A stretch of 64,000 nucleotides of DNA from NCBI GenBank assembly GCA_023639215.1, contig CP097899.1:4832001-4896000 (forward strand). Reading direction: 5' to 3'. Below the pieces are notes generated by a model. That model saw nothing but the letters and a program-made list of their open reading frames with translations, was not told the origin of the DNA and did no database searches. Position 1 is the stretch's first letter, and every line of letters starts with the position of its first letter. Of the stretch, positions 50,889-61,000 are shown piece by piece. Source of the stretch: Candidatus Pristimantibacillus lignocellulolyticus. Lineage in GTDB: Bacteria > Bacillota > Bacilli > Paenibacillales > Paenibacillaceae. The translations under genes and the position numbers were made by a program.

Positions 50889-52274
50889 TTACACGTTTTC
50901 TTTCACTTCTCTAACGACTACCCATGTACCTTCAGCCTTAACAACCACGACAGGACGATTCACTTCTACGAATCCACCTTCAGTTACAACATCAACGCGA
51001 GCATTGCCGATTTGTGCTGCTCCTGCTGGTCGTAGCGGTGTTACCGTAACGCCATGTAAACCTAATAGCGAATCTTTCGAATCTGCAGATATAAATCCTT
51101 CTTCAGTCGTAAGTTTCTCACGTAGAACGAGTTTATTCCAAACAGCTCTACCTTTTTTCGTACGTGAAACGATGACAACTAAGATGATAGCAATCACTAA
51201 TGCAATACCAATGGACGTAAGTCCGGTCTGCCAATCTGGTGAGGCAAGTAATATTCCAGCGATTATAGCTCCTCCTCCCAATAATCCCAGTATACCAAAA
51301 GCCGGAACTATTAATTCTAAAACAATTAAAATAAGTCCTACGATAAAGAGTACTACTGTTTCCATACCTGCAAGACCTGAAACGTATGAACCAAAGAAGA
51401 ACAATCCCATACTAATCGCTCCTAGAATACCAGGTAATCCAAGGCCAGGTATAAACAGTTCAATCGCTAGGCCAGCAAAACCTAATATTAATAATATGGT
51501 GGATACAATTGGGTTAACAAGAAAACTTGCTACATTCTCAGCTGCACTAGGTGTAATCGTAATAATATCTCGACCACCAAGTTCATGAAAATTCAACACA
51601 TCAGTAACCGTTTCAGCATTGAAATCAGAATAACCAATTCGTAATGCTTCACTTGCTGAAATTGCAATAACATCACCCACAGATTTAACTTTACCTATAG
51701 TATCTGTAAGATCAATTTCTACTCTAGGATCAACCATTGCTGCTGCCACATTCGTATCTCGTCCATGAAGTCTTGCTGCTTCTTGCATCTGATCTACCCA
51801 AAAACTAATCGTTTTCGGATTATCAATTAACGTTCCACTAGAATCTACAACTGCAGCGGAACCCATTGTACTTCCTGATTGCATCGCAATGTAATCAGCA
51901 TTCAGAGCAATATAGGTGCCTGCCGACACAGCTTTACCTTCAATGAATACTGTAACAGGAATTTCTTGAGCACGTACTAACTCACCTATTGTATTAGCTG
52001 AATCTACACGTCCTCCATATGTATTGAGGACAATAACGATATGACTTGCGTGTGCCTCCTCAGCTTCACTGAAAGCTCTTTCAACAAAGGTAGCCATACT
52101 TTGATCAACTGTTCCTTTAAGAGGAATTTCATATACTGCTGGACCAGCTGATTTGGATTCTGCCTGAGCGAAAGTTGGAGCTATTAATCCATTAACAAGT
52201 AATATCGCAAATAAACTTATTACAAAAACAGTAAGCATTTCACGAAAACGATGAATCGAGAATTTGCTATACAT
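50889..52274 (-). CDS. nfeD: NfeD family serine protease YqeZ
   Basis: A 461-residue protein. A signal peptide (about 1-35) leads to a ClpP-class serine protease domain with the nucleophile region SGSTMGSAAVVD and the Lys-containing SPKT-type segment. Four or five transmembrane helices follow, and a C-terminal NfeD OB-fold domain (GLHGVTVTPLRPAGAAQIGN). It is the long form paired with FloA. The ATG at 52274 is preceded by AGGAGG; the frame extends upstream only via a TTG. Membrane-stress expression is suggested by the sigma-W-type promoter. Confidence 0.93.
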   Translation of the reverse strand: MYSKFSIHRFREMLTVFVISLFAILLVNGLIAPTFAQAESKSAGPAVYEIPLKGTVDQSMATFVERAFSEAEEAHASHIVIVLNTYGGRVDSANTIGELVRAQEIPVTVFIEGKAVSAGTYIALNADYIAMQSGSTMGSAAVVDSSGTLIDNPKTISFWVDQMQEAARLHGRDTNVAAAMVDPRVEIDLTDTIGKVKSVGDVIAISASEALRIGYSDFNAETVTDVLNFHELGGRDIITITPSAAENVASFLVNPIVSTILLILGFAGLAIELFIPGLGLPGILGAISMGLFFFGSYVSGLAGMETVVLFIVGLILIVLELIVPAFGILGLLGGGAIIAGILLASPDWQTGLTSIGIALVIAIILVVIVSRTKKGRAVWNKLVLREKLTTEEGFISADSKDSLLGLHGVTVTPLRPAGAAQIGNARVDVVTEGGFVEVNRPVVVVKAEGTWVVVREVKENV

Positions 52275-52305
52275 GTTATCCCTCCTCTTTTGCAACTCCT
52301 CTATA

Positions 52306-52331
52306 TACGTCTATCTTAGTGAAATGTTTCA
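52306..52331 (-). promoter_or_regulatory. Sigma-W-type ECF promoter of nfeD-floA
   Basis: Minus-strand TGAAAC (52326-52331), exactly 16 bases and CGTA (52306-52309), with ATTTC right after the -35, match the Bacillus sigma-W consensus TGAAAC-N16-CGTA. The B. subtilis yqeZ-floA operon is a known sigma-W target. Confidence 0.8.
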
Positions 52332-52375
52332 TCTATTATAACACAATGTTCACATGTTGTTTGTTAGTATCAACA

Positions 52376-52403
52376 AAAAAAACACCCCGTTAGGGGTGTT
52401 TTT
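52376..52403 (-). terminator. Intrinsic terminator after yqeY
   Basis: AACACCCC/GGGGTGTT with a 4-base loop, followed on the minus strand by eight T. Confidence 0.9.
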
Positions 52404-52418
52404 GAGTCCGCACGTATT

Positions 52419-52862
52419 CTATTGCAGAAATTGTTGCACTGCATTATTTACTAGTCTACCGTCAGCGCGTCCTTTAGTTTTTGGCATAAGGGCGCCCATC
52501 ACTTTCCCCATGTCGGCTTTCGAAGAAGCACCGAGTTCTTGGATGGTCTGCCTTACTATCTCTTGAATCTCTTCTTCAGTTAGCTGTTCGGGAAGGTATT
52601 TACTAATAATATCAATTTCTGTTGCAAGATTTACGACAAGGTCGTTACGACCAGCTTTCTCAAATTCTTGGAGGGAATCTTTACGTTGTTTGATTTCACG
52701 ACTCAATATATCAAGCACTTCGCTATCGTCCAACGGACGTTTTAGATCAATTTCCAAGTTTTTAACAGATGCACGCATCATACGAATTGTACTAAGTCTA
52801 AACTTGTCCTGACTTTTCATTGCTTGTTTCATATCATCGGTCAATCTATCGCTCAGGTTCAT
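52419..52862 (-). CDS. yqeY: GatB/YqeY domain protein YqeY
   Basis: A 147-residue YqeY. The N-terminal helical domain MNLSDRLTDDMKQAMKSQDK is followed by RLSTIRMMRASVKN and the C-terminal YLPEQLTEEEIQEIVRQTIQ with MGKVMGALMPKTKGRADG. The domain is like the tail of GatB; the function is probably tRNA-related but unproved. The ribosome binding site AGGAGG overlaps the end of rpsU, 15 bases past its stop, so the two are cotranscribed. Confidence 0.94.
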   Translation of the reverse strand: MNLSDRLTDDMKQAMKSQDKFRLSTIRMMRASVKNLEIDLKRPLDDSEVLDILSREIKQRKDSLQEFEKAGRNDLVVNLATEIDIISKYLPEQLTEEEIQEIVRQTIQELGASSKADMGKVMGALMPKTKGRADGRLVNNAVQQFLQ

Positions 52863-52877
52863 TATGGAAGGATCCTC

Positions 52878-53051
52878 CTAAAACTTTCTCTTGCGCGCAG
52901 CCTCAGACTTCTTCTTACGCTTTACGCTTGGCTTTTCATAGTGCTTACGTTTCTTAACCTCTGCCAAGATACCATCTTTTGCAGTGGAACGCTTAAAGCG
53001 ACGAAGCGCAGCATCAATAGTTTCGTTTTTACGAACTTTAATTTCAGACAC
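52878..53051 (-). CDS. rpsU: 30S ribosomal protein S21
   Basis: A 57-residue S21, starting at a GTG: VSEIKVRKNETIDAALRRFK, then a basic tail (KKRKHYEKPSVKRKKKSEAA). It is a small-subunit protein near the mRNA exit, important for initiation. The GTG lies 8-9 bases after GGAGGG. The gene is easily missed because of its length and non-ATG start. It has its own consensus promoter (53112-53141) and leads into yqeY, as in Bacillus. Confidence 0.95.
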   Translation of the reverse strand: MSEIKVRKNETIDAALRRFKRSTAKDGILAEVKKRKHYEKPSVKRKKKSEAARKRKF

Positions 53052-53111
53052 CAGTTATCCCTCCCTCCGAAACAGACCGTCCAGAGTTTATTACACGGTT
53101 CATCAACCTTA

Positions 53112-53141
53112 ATTATACGTTAAAAAATAAGTCTATGTCAA
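53112..53141 (-). promoter_or_regulatory. Promoter of rpsU-yqeY
   Basis: Minus-strand TTGACA (53136-53141), 18 bases and TATAAT (53112-53117): perfect boxes, starting just after the HIT gene. Confidence 0.85.
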
Positions 53142-53156
53142 CTTCTTAATAAGAAC

Positions 53157-53501
53157 TTATTCTGCTAATAACGGTCCCATCAATTTTCCTGCTAACAGAT
53201 GGAAATGTAAGTGATATATTACTTGCCCACCATCAGCATTAACATTGTTAATAAGACGATAGCCCGCTTCTGCATATCCTTCTTCTTTTGCAATGTGACG
53301 AGCAGCAGCAAAGATTTCGGCAACAACCAGATCATCCTCACGAGTTACATCATTCATCGTAGCTATATGCTTCTTAGGAATAATTAAAATATGAGTAGGC
53401 GCTGCTGGAGTAATGTCTCTGAATGCAAGTACATGTTCATTCTCGAATACTTTTGTCGAAGGAATCGTACCCTCAATTATTTTACAAAATAAGCAATCCA
53501 T
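53157..53501 (-). CDS. HIT family nucleotide-binding protein
   Basis: A 114-residue histidine-triad protein. It opens MDCLFCKIIEGTIPSTKVFE and ends with the HIT motif HLHFHLLAG. The HINT branch hydrolyses AMP-linked substrates such as adenosine phosphoramidates. Start follows GGAGG. It stands alone between the anchored 211-residue protein gene and rpsU. Confidence 0.95.
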   Translation of the reverse strand: MDCLFCKIIEGTIPSTKVFENEHVLAFRDITPAAPTHILIIPKKHIATMNDVTREDDLVVAEIFAAARHIAKEEGYAEAGYRLINNVNADGGQVIYHLHFHLLAGKLMGPLLAE

Positions 53502-53562
53502 TATTATTTCCTCCTTATTGTCGGTTTACAGTATGTAACCTATACATCTCGTTTAATTGTAA

Positions 53563-54198
53563 TTATTGTACAGCTTCAACATTTACATATTGCTCGATCG
53601 CTTGAACTTGTTCAATCCAGTCAAAACCGTTACCAAGTCTGATCATCGCATTTTTGTTACCTTCAACTTTAAAGTTAAAACTGTTGACAGTCTGCGCGAG
53701 GTATTCAGATCCTTCGATCATCGCATTTAGTTCATCGAGCTCAGCTTGAGTAAGTTGACCTTCTACGCTAGCAATCAATTGAAGTTGATCTTCAATCAAC
53801 GTTAACCATTCAAGTTGCTCTGTATCCTCGGTAGAGAAGGTCGCTTGTTTAAACTCCGTAGCGATTACAATTAATTGTGACATTTCTTGTTTCAGTTCAA
53901 CTACTAGAGGCACAGCATGAGCTGCCGTTAATCTTGCGAGCTTATGATCTTCTGGTGAAAGATCTACAATGTCGTAAACATACTGCATTAACAGTGTATT
54001 TTTCTCATTAAACGTAGTTAAATGTTGTACAATATGTTCCCCAATTTCAACTTTTTGATCTTGACCATAACTCATATTCTTTGTTGAAAATAACACATTG
54101 AGCATCAGACTAGCGACTAATAGAACGAGCGTAACTGCTAAAGTGATAGACCTTTTCCCTGTCGGTTCAACCTGCTTTTCTGCAACCTTTTGACTCAC
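53563..54198 (-). CDS. Single-pass membrane protein, unrecognised
   Basis: A 211-residue product from the GTG at 54198, which follows GGAGGGG at 5 bases; the open frame extends upstream into addA but has no such site. A short basic head precedes a transmembrane helix at about residues 18-38 (SITLAVTLVLLVASLMLNVLF). The remaining ~165 residues are soluble, acidic and mostly helical, so it probably faces the outside. No family recognised. It starts 46 bases after addA and may be cotranscribed with it. Confidence 0.7.
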   Translation of the reverse strand: MSQKVAEKQVEPTGKRSITLAVTLVLLVASLMLNVLFSTKNMSYGQDQKVEIGEHIVQHLTTFNEKNTLLMQYVYDIVDLSPEDHKLARLTAAHAVPLVVELKQEMSQLIVIATEFKQATFSTEDTEQLEWLTLIEDQLQLIASVEGQLTQAELDELNAMIEGSEYLAQTVNSFNFKVEGNKNAMIRLGNGFDWIEQVQAIEQYVNVEAVQ

Positions 54199-54244
54199 AT
54201 TTTCCCCTCCGATTATTACGAATAATAATATTAGTATACTACCT

Positions 54245-57200
54245 CTACAACTGGATCGCTCGACCTCCGTCGAAGAAAAACACATAAATCTCATCTACTT
54301 TACGATGTAAAATCATCTCTAATCCTCTAGCATACATTTCTAATTGGAAACGATGTTCTTCAGCTTTCAAAGCCCAATTTCCATTCATTATTCGATCCGT
54401 TTTATAATCGACTAGGACGAGACCACGCTCATCTTCAAATATACAGTCAATAATACCTTGGATGAATACTTTTTCGCTACCTGTAATTTCATCAATATTA
54501 CGATGAACTTCATGAGCAGGTAACATAAAGCTGAATGGAAGCTCGCGTTTTAGCCAAGTTGCATGTTGCATACGATAGCCTAGTTCAGATCGGAAAAGCT
54601 CTACAATCGCTTTTATGTTAATGACGCTCGCTTGTGCAAGCGTAATTATTTGCAGTTGCTTCATTCGCTCTATGCTTTGCTCAATCGTTTGTTCGTCAAT
54701 ATTTAACGTCAACGGAATATGCTGCATCATTAAATGATTAATTGAACCTTTCTCAGTAGCTGTTATCTTTTTCTCTTCCATGAAAGAAGGTCGTTCCAGA
54801 TGTAATGTGTAATCTTTCGTTACAGCATTGTCCATTACATCGTTATCAGCCTTATCATTATTAGTTCCATCCGCATTATTATCTGTCTGATAGAATGTTT
54901 CTGTTTCCTCTTCAAATGCAGCTTGAATCCGTTTCATCTCCGTAATAGAAGCTTTTGAACCAATTGTTGTTGCCCCTATAAATGGGTAATTGCGTTCTAG
55001 ATTAGTCCGCAATTGTTGATCCTCAGCGACATCATCTAATTGTGCTAATGCTTGCAGGGCAGTCATTCTTTCAGTTTTTACTAGTTCATCTTCCTCAGAA
55101 TCCTCGACTTGAGTTTCGTTGATTGCTGCAAGTGACTCGGCAGCCACAACTGAGACCATCCAATCTTGCGGACTAACTACAAGTCCTTTCTCTGGCTCGT
55201 CCATAGACATTTGCAATTGCGTTGCAACAAGTGGTGCGATCCAATCTAAGTAACAAGATGCTGCTGCAATACTAGATTGCTGTAGTGTGCCATCGAGTGC
55301 TAGTGAGGAGTTCCACTTGGGTAGTTGTTTCGGTAATCTACCACTAGTTCCAAGCAAATATAATTTTTCTTTAGGTCTAGTTAATGCAACATATAGTATG
55401 CGCATCTCTTCCGCTAGTAGTTCCATTTTCATAGAACGACGAATCGCATAATAAGGCAATGATGGATAACTAATTCTCATCGCAGCATCCACATATTTCG
55501 GTCCAAATCCTAATTCCTTATGGTAGAGAAATGAAGCATTCAAATCTTGCTCATTGAATTTTTTACCTAACCCTGCAACGAATACGATTGGGAACTCTAG
55601 CCCTTTACTTGCATGTGTCGTCATGATCTTCACGACATCTTCTTGTTCTCCAATAGCTAGCGCGGTACCAAGATCATTACCACTGGCACGCATACGTTCA
55701 ATAAATTTCAAAAAACGGAAAAGCCCTCTGAATGAAGTAGCTTCATATTGTCTTGCTCTATCATGTAACGCACGTAAATTGGCTTGACGTTGTACTCCAG
55801 CAGGAAGACCACCGACAAAATCATAATATCCAGTTTCTTCATAGATCAACCATAACAGATCCGATAAGGAACCTTCTCGAGCTAGATTACGCCATTGATC
55901 TAGTTTATGTAAGAAATATGACAATTTCTGACGACCATCTAGTTCATAATCTTCACTGCCAGCTGCATGAGTGATCGCATCATAGAAATTACTATCCATC
56001 GATAGAATACGAATGCCAGATAATTGCTCAGCAGTAAGACTGAATAACGGAGACCGCAACGTCGCTGCTAACGGTATATCTTGATACGGATTATCAATGA
56101 CTTGTAAACAAGAAAGCATCGTCTGTACTTCAACTGCCTCGAAATAACCACTTCCAATACTTGAGTAAGCGGGTATACCTGCTAATTGAAGCTCTTCCAG
56201 AAAAATAGGAGCCCATGCTGAAGTAGCACGCAATAAAATGACTGTATCTCTCCACTTCATAGGACGATACGTAGCTAATTTACTATCGAAAATCATACTT
56301 TTCTCTTCAGACAACTTTAACAATTGCTGTGCGACATATCGAGCTTCTAGTTGTGCAACATTCAATTCTTCTAACTGATTATTTGCAGTTAGCTCCGTTT
56401 GCTCTTCTTGCTCACTCGATTGTTCCTCAGCAACACGCTCACCACGATCGATGATTGTTAACTGAACTTTACATTGATCCAATGAAATTGGTGCTTCATA
56501 ATAAGTTGCACCATGAACTAGTTCTGCACGCTCGTCATATTCCATCTCAGCAACTTTTTCTTTCATTATCGCCCTGAAAACTTCGTTAACTGCATCTACT
56601 ACTTGTGAGCGACTCCGGAAATTACGAGCAAGATCAATTCGTTTCCCACCTTCAATAGTGAAGGCTGATCCCGAACTATATTTCTTATATTTTTCTAGAA
56701 ACAACTTCGGTTCTGCCAAGCGAAAACGATATATACTTTGCTTCACATCGCCAACCATAAATCGATTTCCGATGCTTTGATTTGCTATTAATCGTACAAT
56801 CGTTTCCTGTACCATGTTCGTATCCTGATATTCATCTAACAATATCTCATCAAATTGCTGCTGGTAGTCCTTCGCAGCATCTGAAGGAATTAGTTGATCT
56901 GAAGTTGATTCTTTATCTAGTAAAATAGCTAGACTATAATGTTCCAAATCACCAAAATCAAGTAATCCTTTTGAGCGTTTCGTTGCATCAAATGCAGCAC
57001 TAAAATCGTGAATTAGAGCTACCAATGCTTTCATTAGCGGGGCAAGTTCATTCAATTCTTCTAGAAATTGCTCTGCACTTCTTCCAAAGTAATCATTCGC
57101 AATCGATTGAATCGTATCTTTTCCTTGCTCACGATAATTTTTGGCACGATCTTGTATATCTTTATCATGATCTTTCCCACGTAAAGGTGCTAATTTATCA

Positions 57201-58069
57201 AATTGTACAGATGCAAAAATATCGGGCCACTCTCGCCAAGGCGATTGTTGTAATTGATGTTGCAACACTGTGACTACTGCAATATCAGCTTCAAAAGTTG
57301 ATGCATACGCATACGGACCTGCAGGCAACTTAGTTAATAATAATGCTTGCTCAAAAGCACTTATCGCTCCTTCAAGTTTCAAATGCACATCATCAATAAT
57401 TTGTTGTACCCAGCTACTACGTTCTAATTCGTCGATACTTGAAATGAGATACGGCTTCAATGTATCGTTAAGCCACTGTGCTGGCCAAGGATGAGATCGT
57501 GAGAAGAGATATAGCCGCTCAACGAGTTGAAATAGTGGATCATCACCTTTTTCTCCACCATAACTATTGACTAGCTTAAGAAAATCTCCGCCTCCCGCTC
57601 CATCCACACCACTATAACGTTGCTCAAATAGTTCATTCATTACATCAGCACGGATTAATTCTATCTCCGTCTCATTCGCTATACGAAAACCAGGATCAAG
57701 ATCAATCAATGAATAATATTTGCGGATGACCTCCATACAGAAGGAATGCAACGTAGTGATCGATGATTTCCCCATTAACGCTAACTGCTTACGCAAATGA
57801 TCTGAATCTGGCTCTTCTTCAAGTTTTTTCTCTAAAGCTATTTTCAGACGATCTTTCATCTCTGCTGCCGCCGCATGTGTGAACGTAGCTACGAGTAAGC
57901 GATCAACGTCAGTGTTAGAAGCGACTTTACGAATAATGCGTTCAACTAATACAGCTGTTTTTCCAGAACCAGCCGCCGCGGCTACTAATATATTCGATCC
58001 ATCAGACACAATTGCTTCATATTGTTCATCTGTCCAGCGAGGTGCATTTGCTGATGATTGTCCACTCAT
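54245..58069 (-). CDS. addA: ATP-dependent helicase/nuclease subunit A (AddA)
   Basis: A 1274-residue AddA. It has SF1 helicase motifs (LVAAAAGSGKTAVLVERI near the N-terminus, LLDEYQDTN, VGDVKQSIYRFR, MTTHASKGLEFPIVFVAGL, ILYVALTRPKEKLYLLG). The C-terminal RecB-type nuclease domain has VLVDYKTD. With AddB it processes double-strand breaks at Chi for RecA loading. The ATG at 58069 follows GGGGAG; a GTG three codons upstream lies inside that site. It follows addB directly, whose stop is 5 bases before. Length is normal. Confidence 0.96.
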   Translation of the reverse strand: MSGQSSANAPRWTDEQYEAIVSDGSNILVAAAAGSGKTAVLVERIIRKVASNTDVDRLLVATFTHAAAAEMKDRLKIALEKKLEEEPDSDHLRKQLALMGKSSITTLHSFCMEVIRKYYSLIDLDPGFRIANETEIELIRADVMNELFEQRYSGVDGAGGGDFLKLVNSYGGEKGDDPLFQLVERLYLFSRSHPWPAQWLNDTLKPYLISSIDELERSSWVQQIIDDVHLKLEGAISAFEQALLLTKLPAGPYAYASTFEADIAVVTVLQHQLQQSPWREWPDIFASVQFDKLAPLRGKDHDKDIQDRAKNYREQGKDTIQSIANDYFGRSAEQFLEELNELAPLMKALVALIHDFSAAFDATKRSKGLLDFGDLEHYSLAILLDKESTSDQLIPSDAAKDYQQQFDEILLDEYQDTNMVQETIVRLIANQSIGNRFMVGDVKQSIYRFRLAEPKLFLEKYKKYSSGSAFTIEGGKRIDLARNFRSRSQVVDAVNEVFRAIMKEKVAEMEYDERAELVHGATYYEAPISLDQCKVQLTIIDRGERVAEEQSSEQEEQTELTANNQLEELNVAQLEARYVAQQLLKLSEEKSMIFDSKLATYRPMKWRDTVILLRATSAWAPIFLEELQLAGIPAYSSIGSGYFEAVEVQTMLSCLQVIDNPYQDIPLAATLRSPLFSLTAEQLSGIRILSMDSNFYDAITHAAGSEDYELDGRQKLSYFLHKLDQWRNLAREGSLSDLLWLIYEETGYYDFVGGLPAGVQRQANLRALHDRARQYEATSFRGLFRFLKFIERMRASGNDLGTALAIGEQEDVVKIMTTHASKGLEFPIVFVAGLGKKFNEQDLNASFLYHKELGFGPKYVDAAMRISYPSLPYYAIRRSMKMELLAEEMRILYVALTRPKEKLYLLGTSGRLPKQLPKWNSSLALDGTLQQSSIAAASCYLDWIAPLVATQLQMSMDEPEKGLVVSPQDWMVSVVAAESLAAINETQVEDSEEDELVKTERMTALQALAQLDDVAEDQQLRTNLERNYPFIGATTIGSKASITEMKRIQAAFEEETETFYQTDNNADGTNNDKADNDVMDNAVTKDYTLHLERPSFMEEKKITATEKGSINHLMMQHIPLTLNIDEQTIEQSIERMKQLQIITLAQASVINIKAIVELFRSELGYRMQHATWLKRELPFSFMLPAHEVHRNIDEITGSEKVFIQGIIDCIFEDERGLVLVDYKTDRIMNGNWALKAEEHRFQLEMYARGLEMILHRKVDEIYVFFFDGGRAIQL

Positions 58070-58074
58070 TACCG

Positions 58075-61000
58075 TCACTCCCCTAACTCACGCCAAATCT
58101 CATCCTCGGAGGTTTTAGCTAATTTACGATATTGATTACCTTCAATTACTGGATCAAACTGACATACTGGTTTATAGTCGCAAAATTGACACGGTGTTCG
58201 GTCTGCTAACTGATATGGCTCTACAGATACAACACCTTCTTGAATTTCTTGACCTATGTTCTTTATTTTAGTTTTAACAAACCCACGTAACATATCCCAC
58301 TGATCATGACTGACAACGGAAGCACTGCTATAGAAGCTATCATCTTTCTTCACTGCTACAGGCAGAATTTGCGAATATCCTGTTTCTAGCTCACTGTCCA
58401 TCATACGAACAACAGTTGTATCAGCAGTCAATAAACCCTTCATCTTATAGCGTTTCAACATAAGATCATCTGCTTCTTCACTACTAATTCGATTTTTCAC
58501 TTGCAATAGTGGGTTATGAACATGGAAATATAGCACTCCAGCAGGTGAAACTTTCTGTTTCAGCCAGCCTTCTCCATGAGTCATCAATACATCGAGATAG
58601 GTTAACATCTGAAGTGATAAACCATGTATAACTTCATCCAACTTCAAAGCCTTACTACTAGACTTATAATCTAACACACGAAGTAACAGGCCTTGATCAC
58701 TCTCGGCAGCATCTATTCTGTCAATACGACCTACTATTTCTAACATATTGCCATTATCAAGTTGAACTTGCAGTGCAGGCATATTACCATTAGGACCAAA
58801 ATCAACTTCTGTACCTACGGGGTTAAATTCAGCTCGTCCAGCGTGTTCCCCAAGCATAATTGCAGCTTGCATAACGATCTCTTTCAATTTGCGAGCAATG
58901 TAGCGGAATCGCTCACTACTTAGTAATATTTGCGATTGAAGTCTAGGTACAAGTTGATCAACGATAAGACTAACTTCTTGCTTCACCTTATCGTGAGACA
59001 TTCTTCCCCAACTACTACCAAGTTGATTCGCTAATTTCCCGAGTGCTGCATGGAATAATTGTCCCATATCGGGTGCCTCTAGCCGATACTGCTTCCGTTC
59101 CTTCAGACGTAGTCCATAGATCGAGAAATGCTGGAATGGACACGATACGAATCGTTCGACACGTGATACACTCATCCGCATTTGCGAGCCATACAACCCT
59201 CTTGCTGTCTCTATTTGCAATGGCATTTCGATATTGTTAAATTGTAGTGAACGAAGCAACGCTGTTAATTTATGAGCATATTCAGGCCTGATAGCATACC
59301 AATTATATAGATCCCACCATAACGAAGGCAGTTTCTTTCCTTGTTTCCATTCACGAAGCATAACGATTAGATACGTCATCGCCGCATCTGGGTGAGCAAG
59401 AAAATTACGTTGCTCCTGTTCACTCATTCTCAAATGAGGTTCAATTGCAATATGTTGAACATTTATCATCGGAAATTGAGATCGTATTTGCCTGATAATC
59501 TCTGAGGGTAAAATACTTTTCCCCTCTTCGTCGGCTAACGGATAGCTTATCCATAACTTAGAAGAAGCTCTCGTTAATATTTGATAGATTAAAAAGCGCT
59601 CATCTAGTAATTTGCGGCGTGAACTAGGTGCCATCGCAAGACCATCTGTAACTAATTGTTCACGGTCTGCTTCGGACAATAATCCATCTTCTTGTAATCG
59701 CATCGGCAATACACCATCTGATGCTCCAATAATGTAGCAAGCCTTCACATTAGATAGACGAGTTCTTTCCATCGTTCCAATGACAACTTGATCCATTGAT
59801 GGTGGAATGGATGCTAATTGCAAACTATCTAATCCAGCTTGAATCATTCCAGCAAATAATTCTGTTGAAACTTGCTCATCTCCAGCTAATTCGACGAGTT
59901 CATCTAATAGACCCATCACATTACCCCAGAGCTGTCGATGTGTACGAGCCATCATCAAGTTACCTCGCGCTTGCTCTTCATCACTCCAACGCTCTAATCG
60001 TTGTGCGACTTGTGCATCATCAAGTAGCTCATATAATGCTTGACACATCTGACGTACATTACTAGCTTTTGTTAACTTATCAGATAATTGCTCTAGTGGG
60101 GGCATAATACTCCCTCTAGCAGCCAAGGAAATGTCTAGTTCACGTTGTGCTTTATCCGAAATATGATAAGCAGTCTCTTCTTCTTCGTCGAGCGATATGG
60201 TAGCTAATGCTTTCCAGTAGTTGGTGTCGTTCCACTTCCAACCATTAATACCGGAAGCGAGCACATAGTTTTCTAGTATATCAAACCATTCCCTAGGTAT
60301 GGTCTCATCTTGAGGGAATAGCATTTCCGTCTTAATGCAGCGGAACATCGCATCGTATTGCCATCCGTGAACGATACTTTCTAATGCAGAAGATATAAAT
60401 TCTACAAAGGGATGATATAATGTTTTCTGCTTCTGATCCATAAAGAATGGAATTTGATATCGACGGAAAACAAGTTCAATATAGTCAGAATAACCATCTA
60501 AGTTACGAACTAAGACTGCCATATCGCGCCAACGATAACCATGTTCATGAACTTGAATTAACAATTGTCTTGCTATTTCTTCGATTTCAGCTCGCCGATT
60601 TGCCGAGGCTGCTAATTGAATAGCTGAATCCTGACTCCACTGCGTATTAGAAGGCTCATATACTTTGCGCTTACCATAATTTTTTTCCAAAAAAGCAAGT
60701 GCTTCTACATTTCCAAATCTAGAAACACCGGAAGATTGTAAAATGATCGACTCTTCAATTTCTATTCCATACTGCTCGGCTAATTGCGCAATCCTTTGAT
60801 ACGTCTCAGCTGTTTGATGGAATAAATTCAGTTCATCAATTGGTTCATCTATTCCAAATTCTCGATCAAGTGTTAATGCGATTGTCATATGTGCACTATT
60901 AGCCATAAGAGCACCTAACGCTTCATATTCAGTAGGTGTCAGACCATGAAAACCATCGACCCATACCCTACAACCCTTTAATGAACTTGCATGCGGGAGA

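Noticed and set aside
51004..51588. Plus-strand frame of 194 codons opposite nfeD, and 49978-50430 opposite floA
   Set aside because: Both are antisense shadows of well-conserved proteins, with Pro/Ser/Thr/Ile-rich composition and no start signals.
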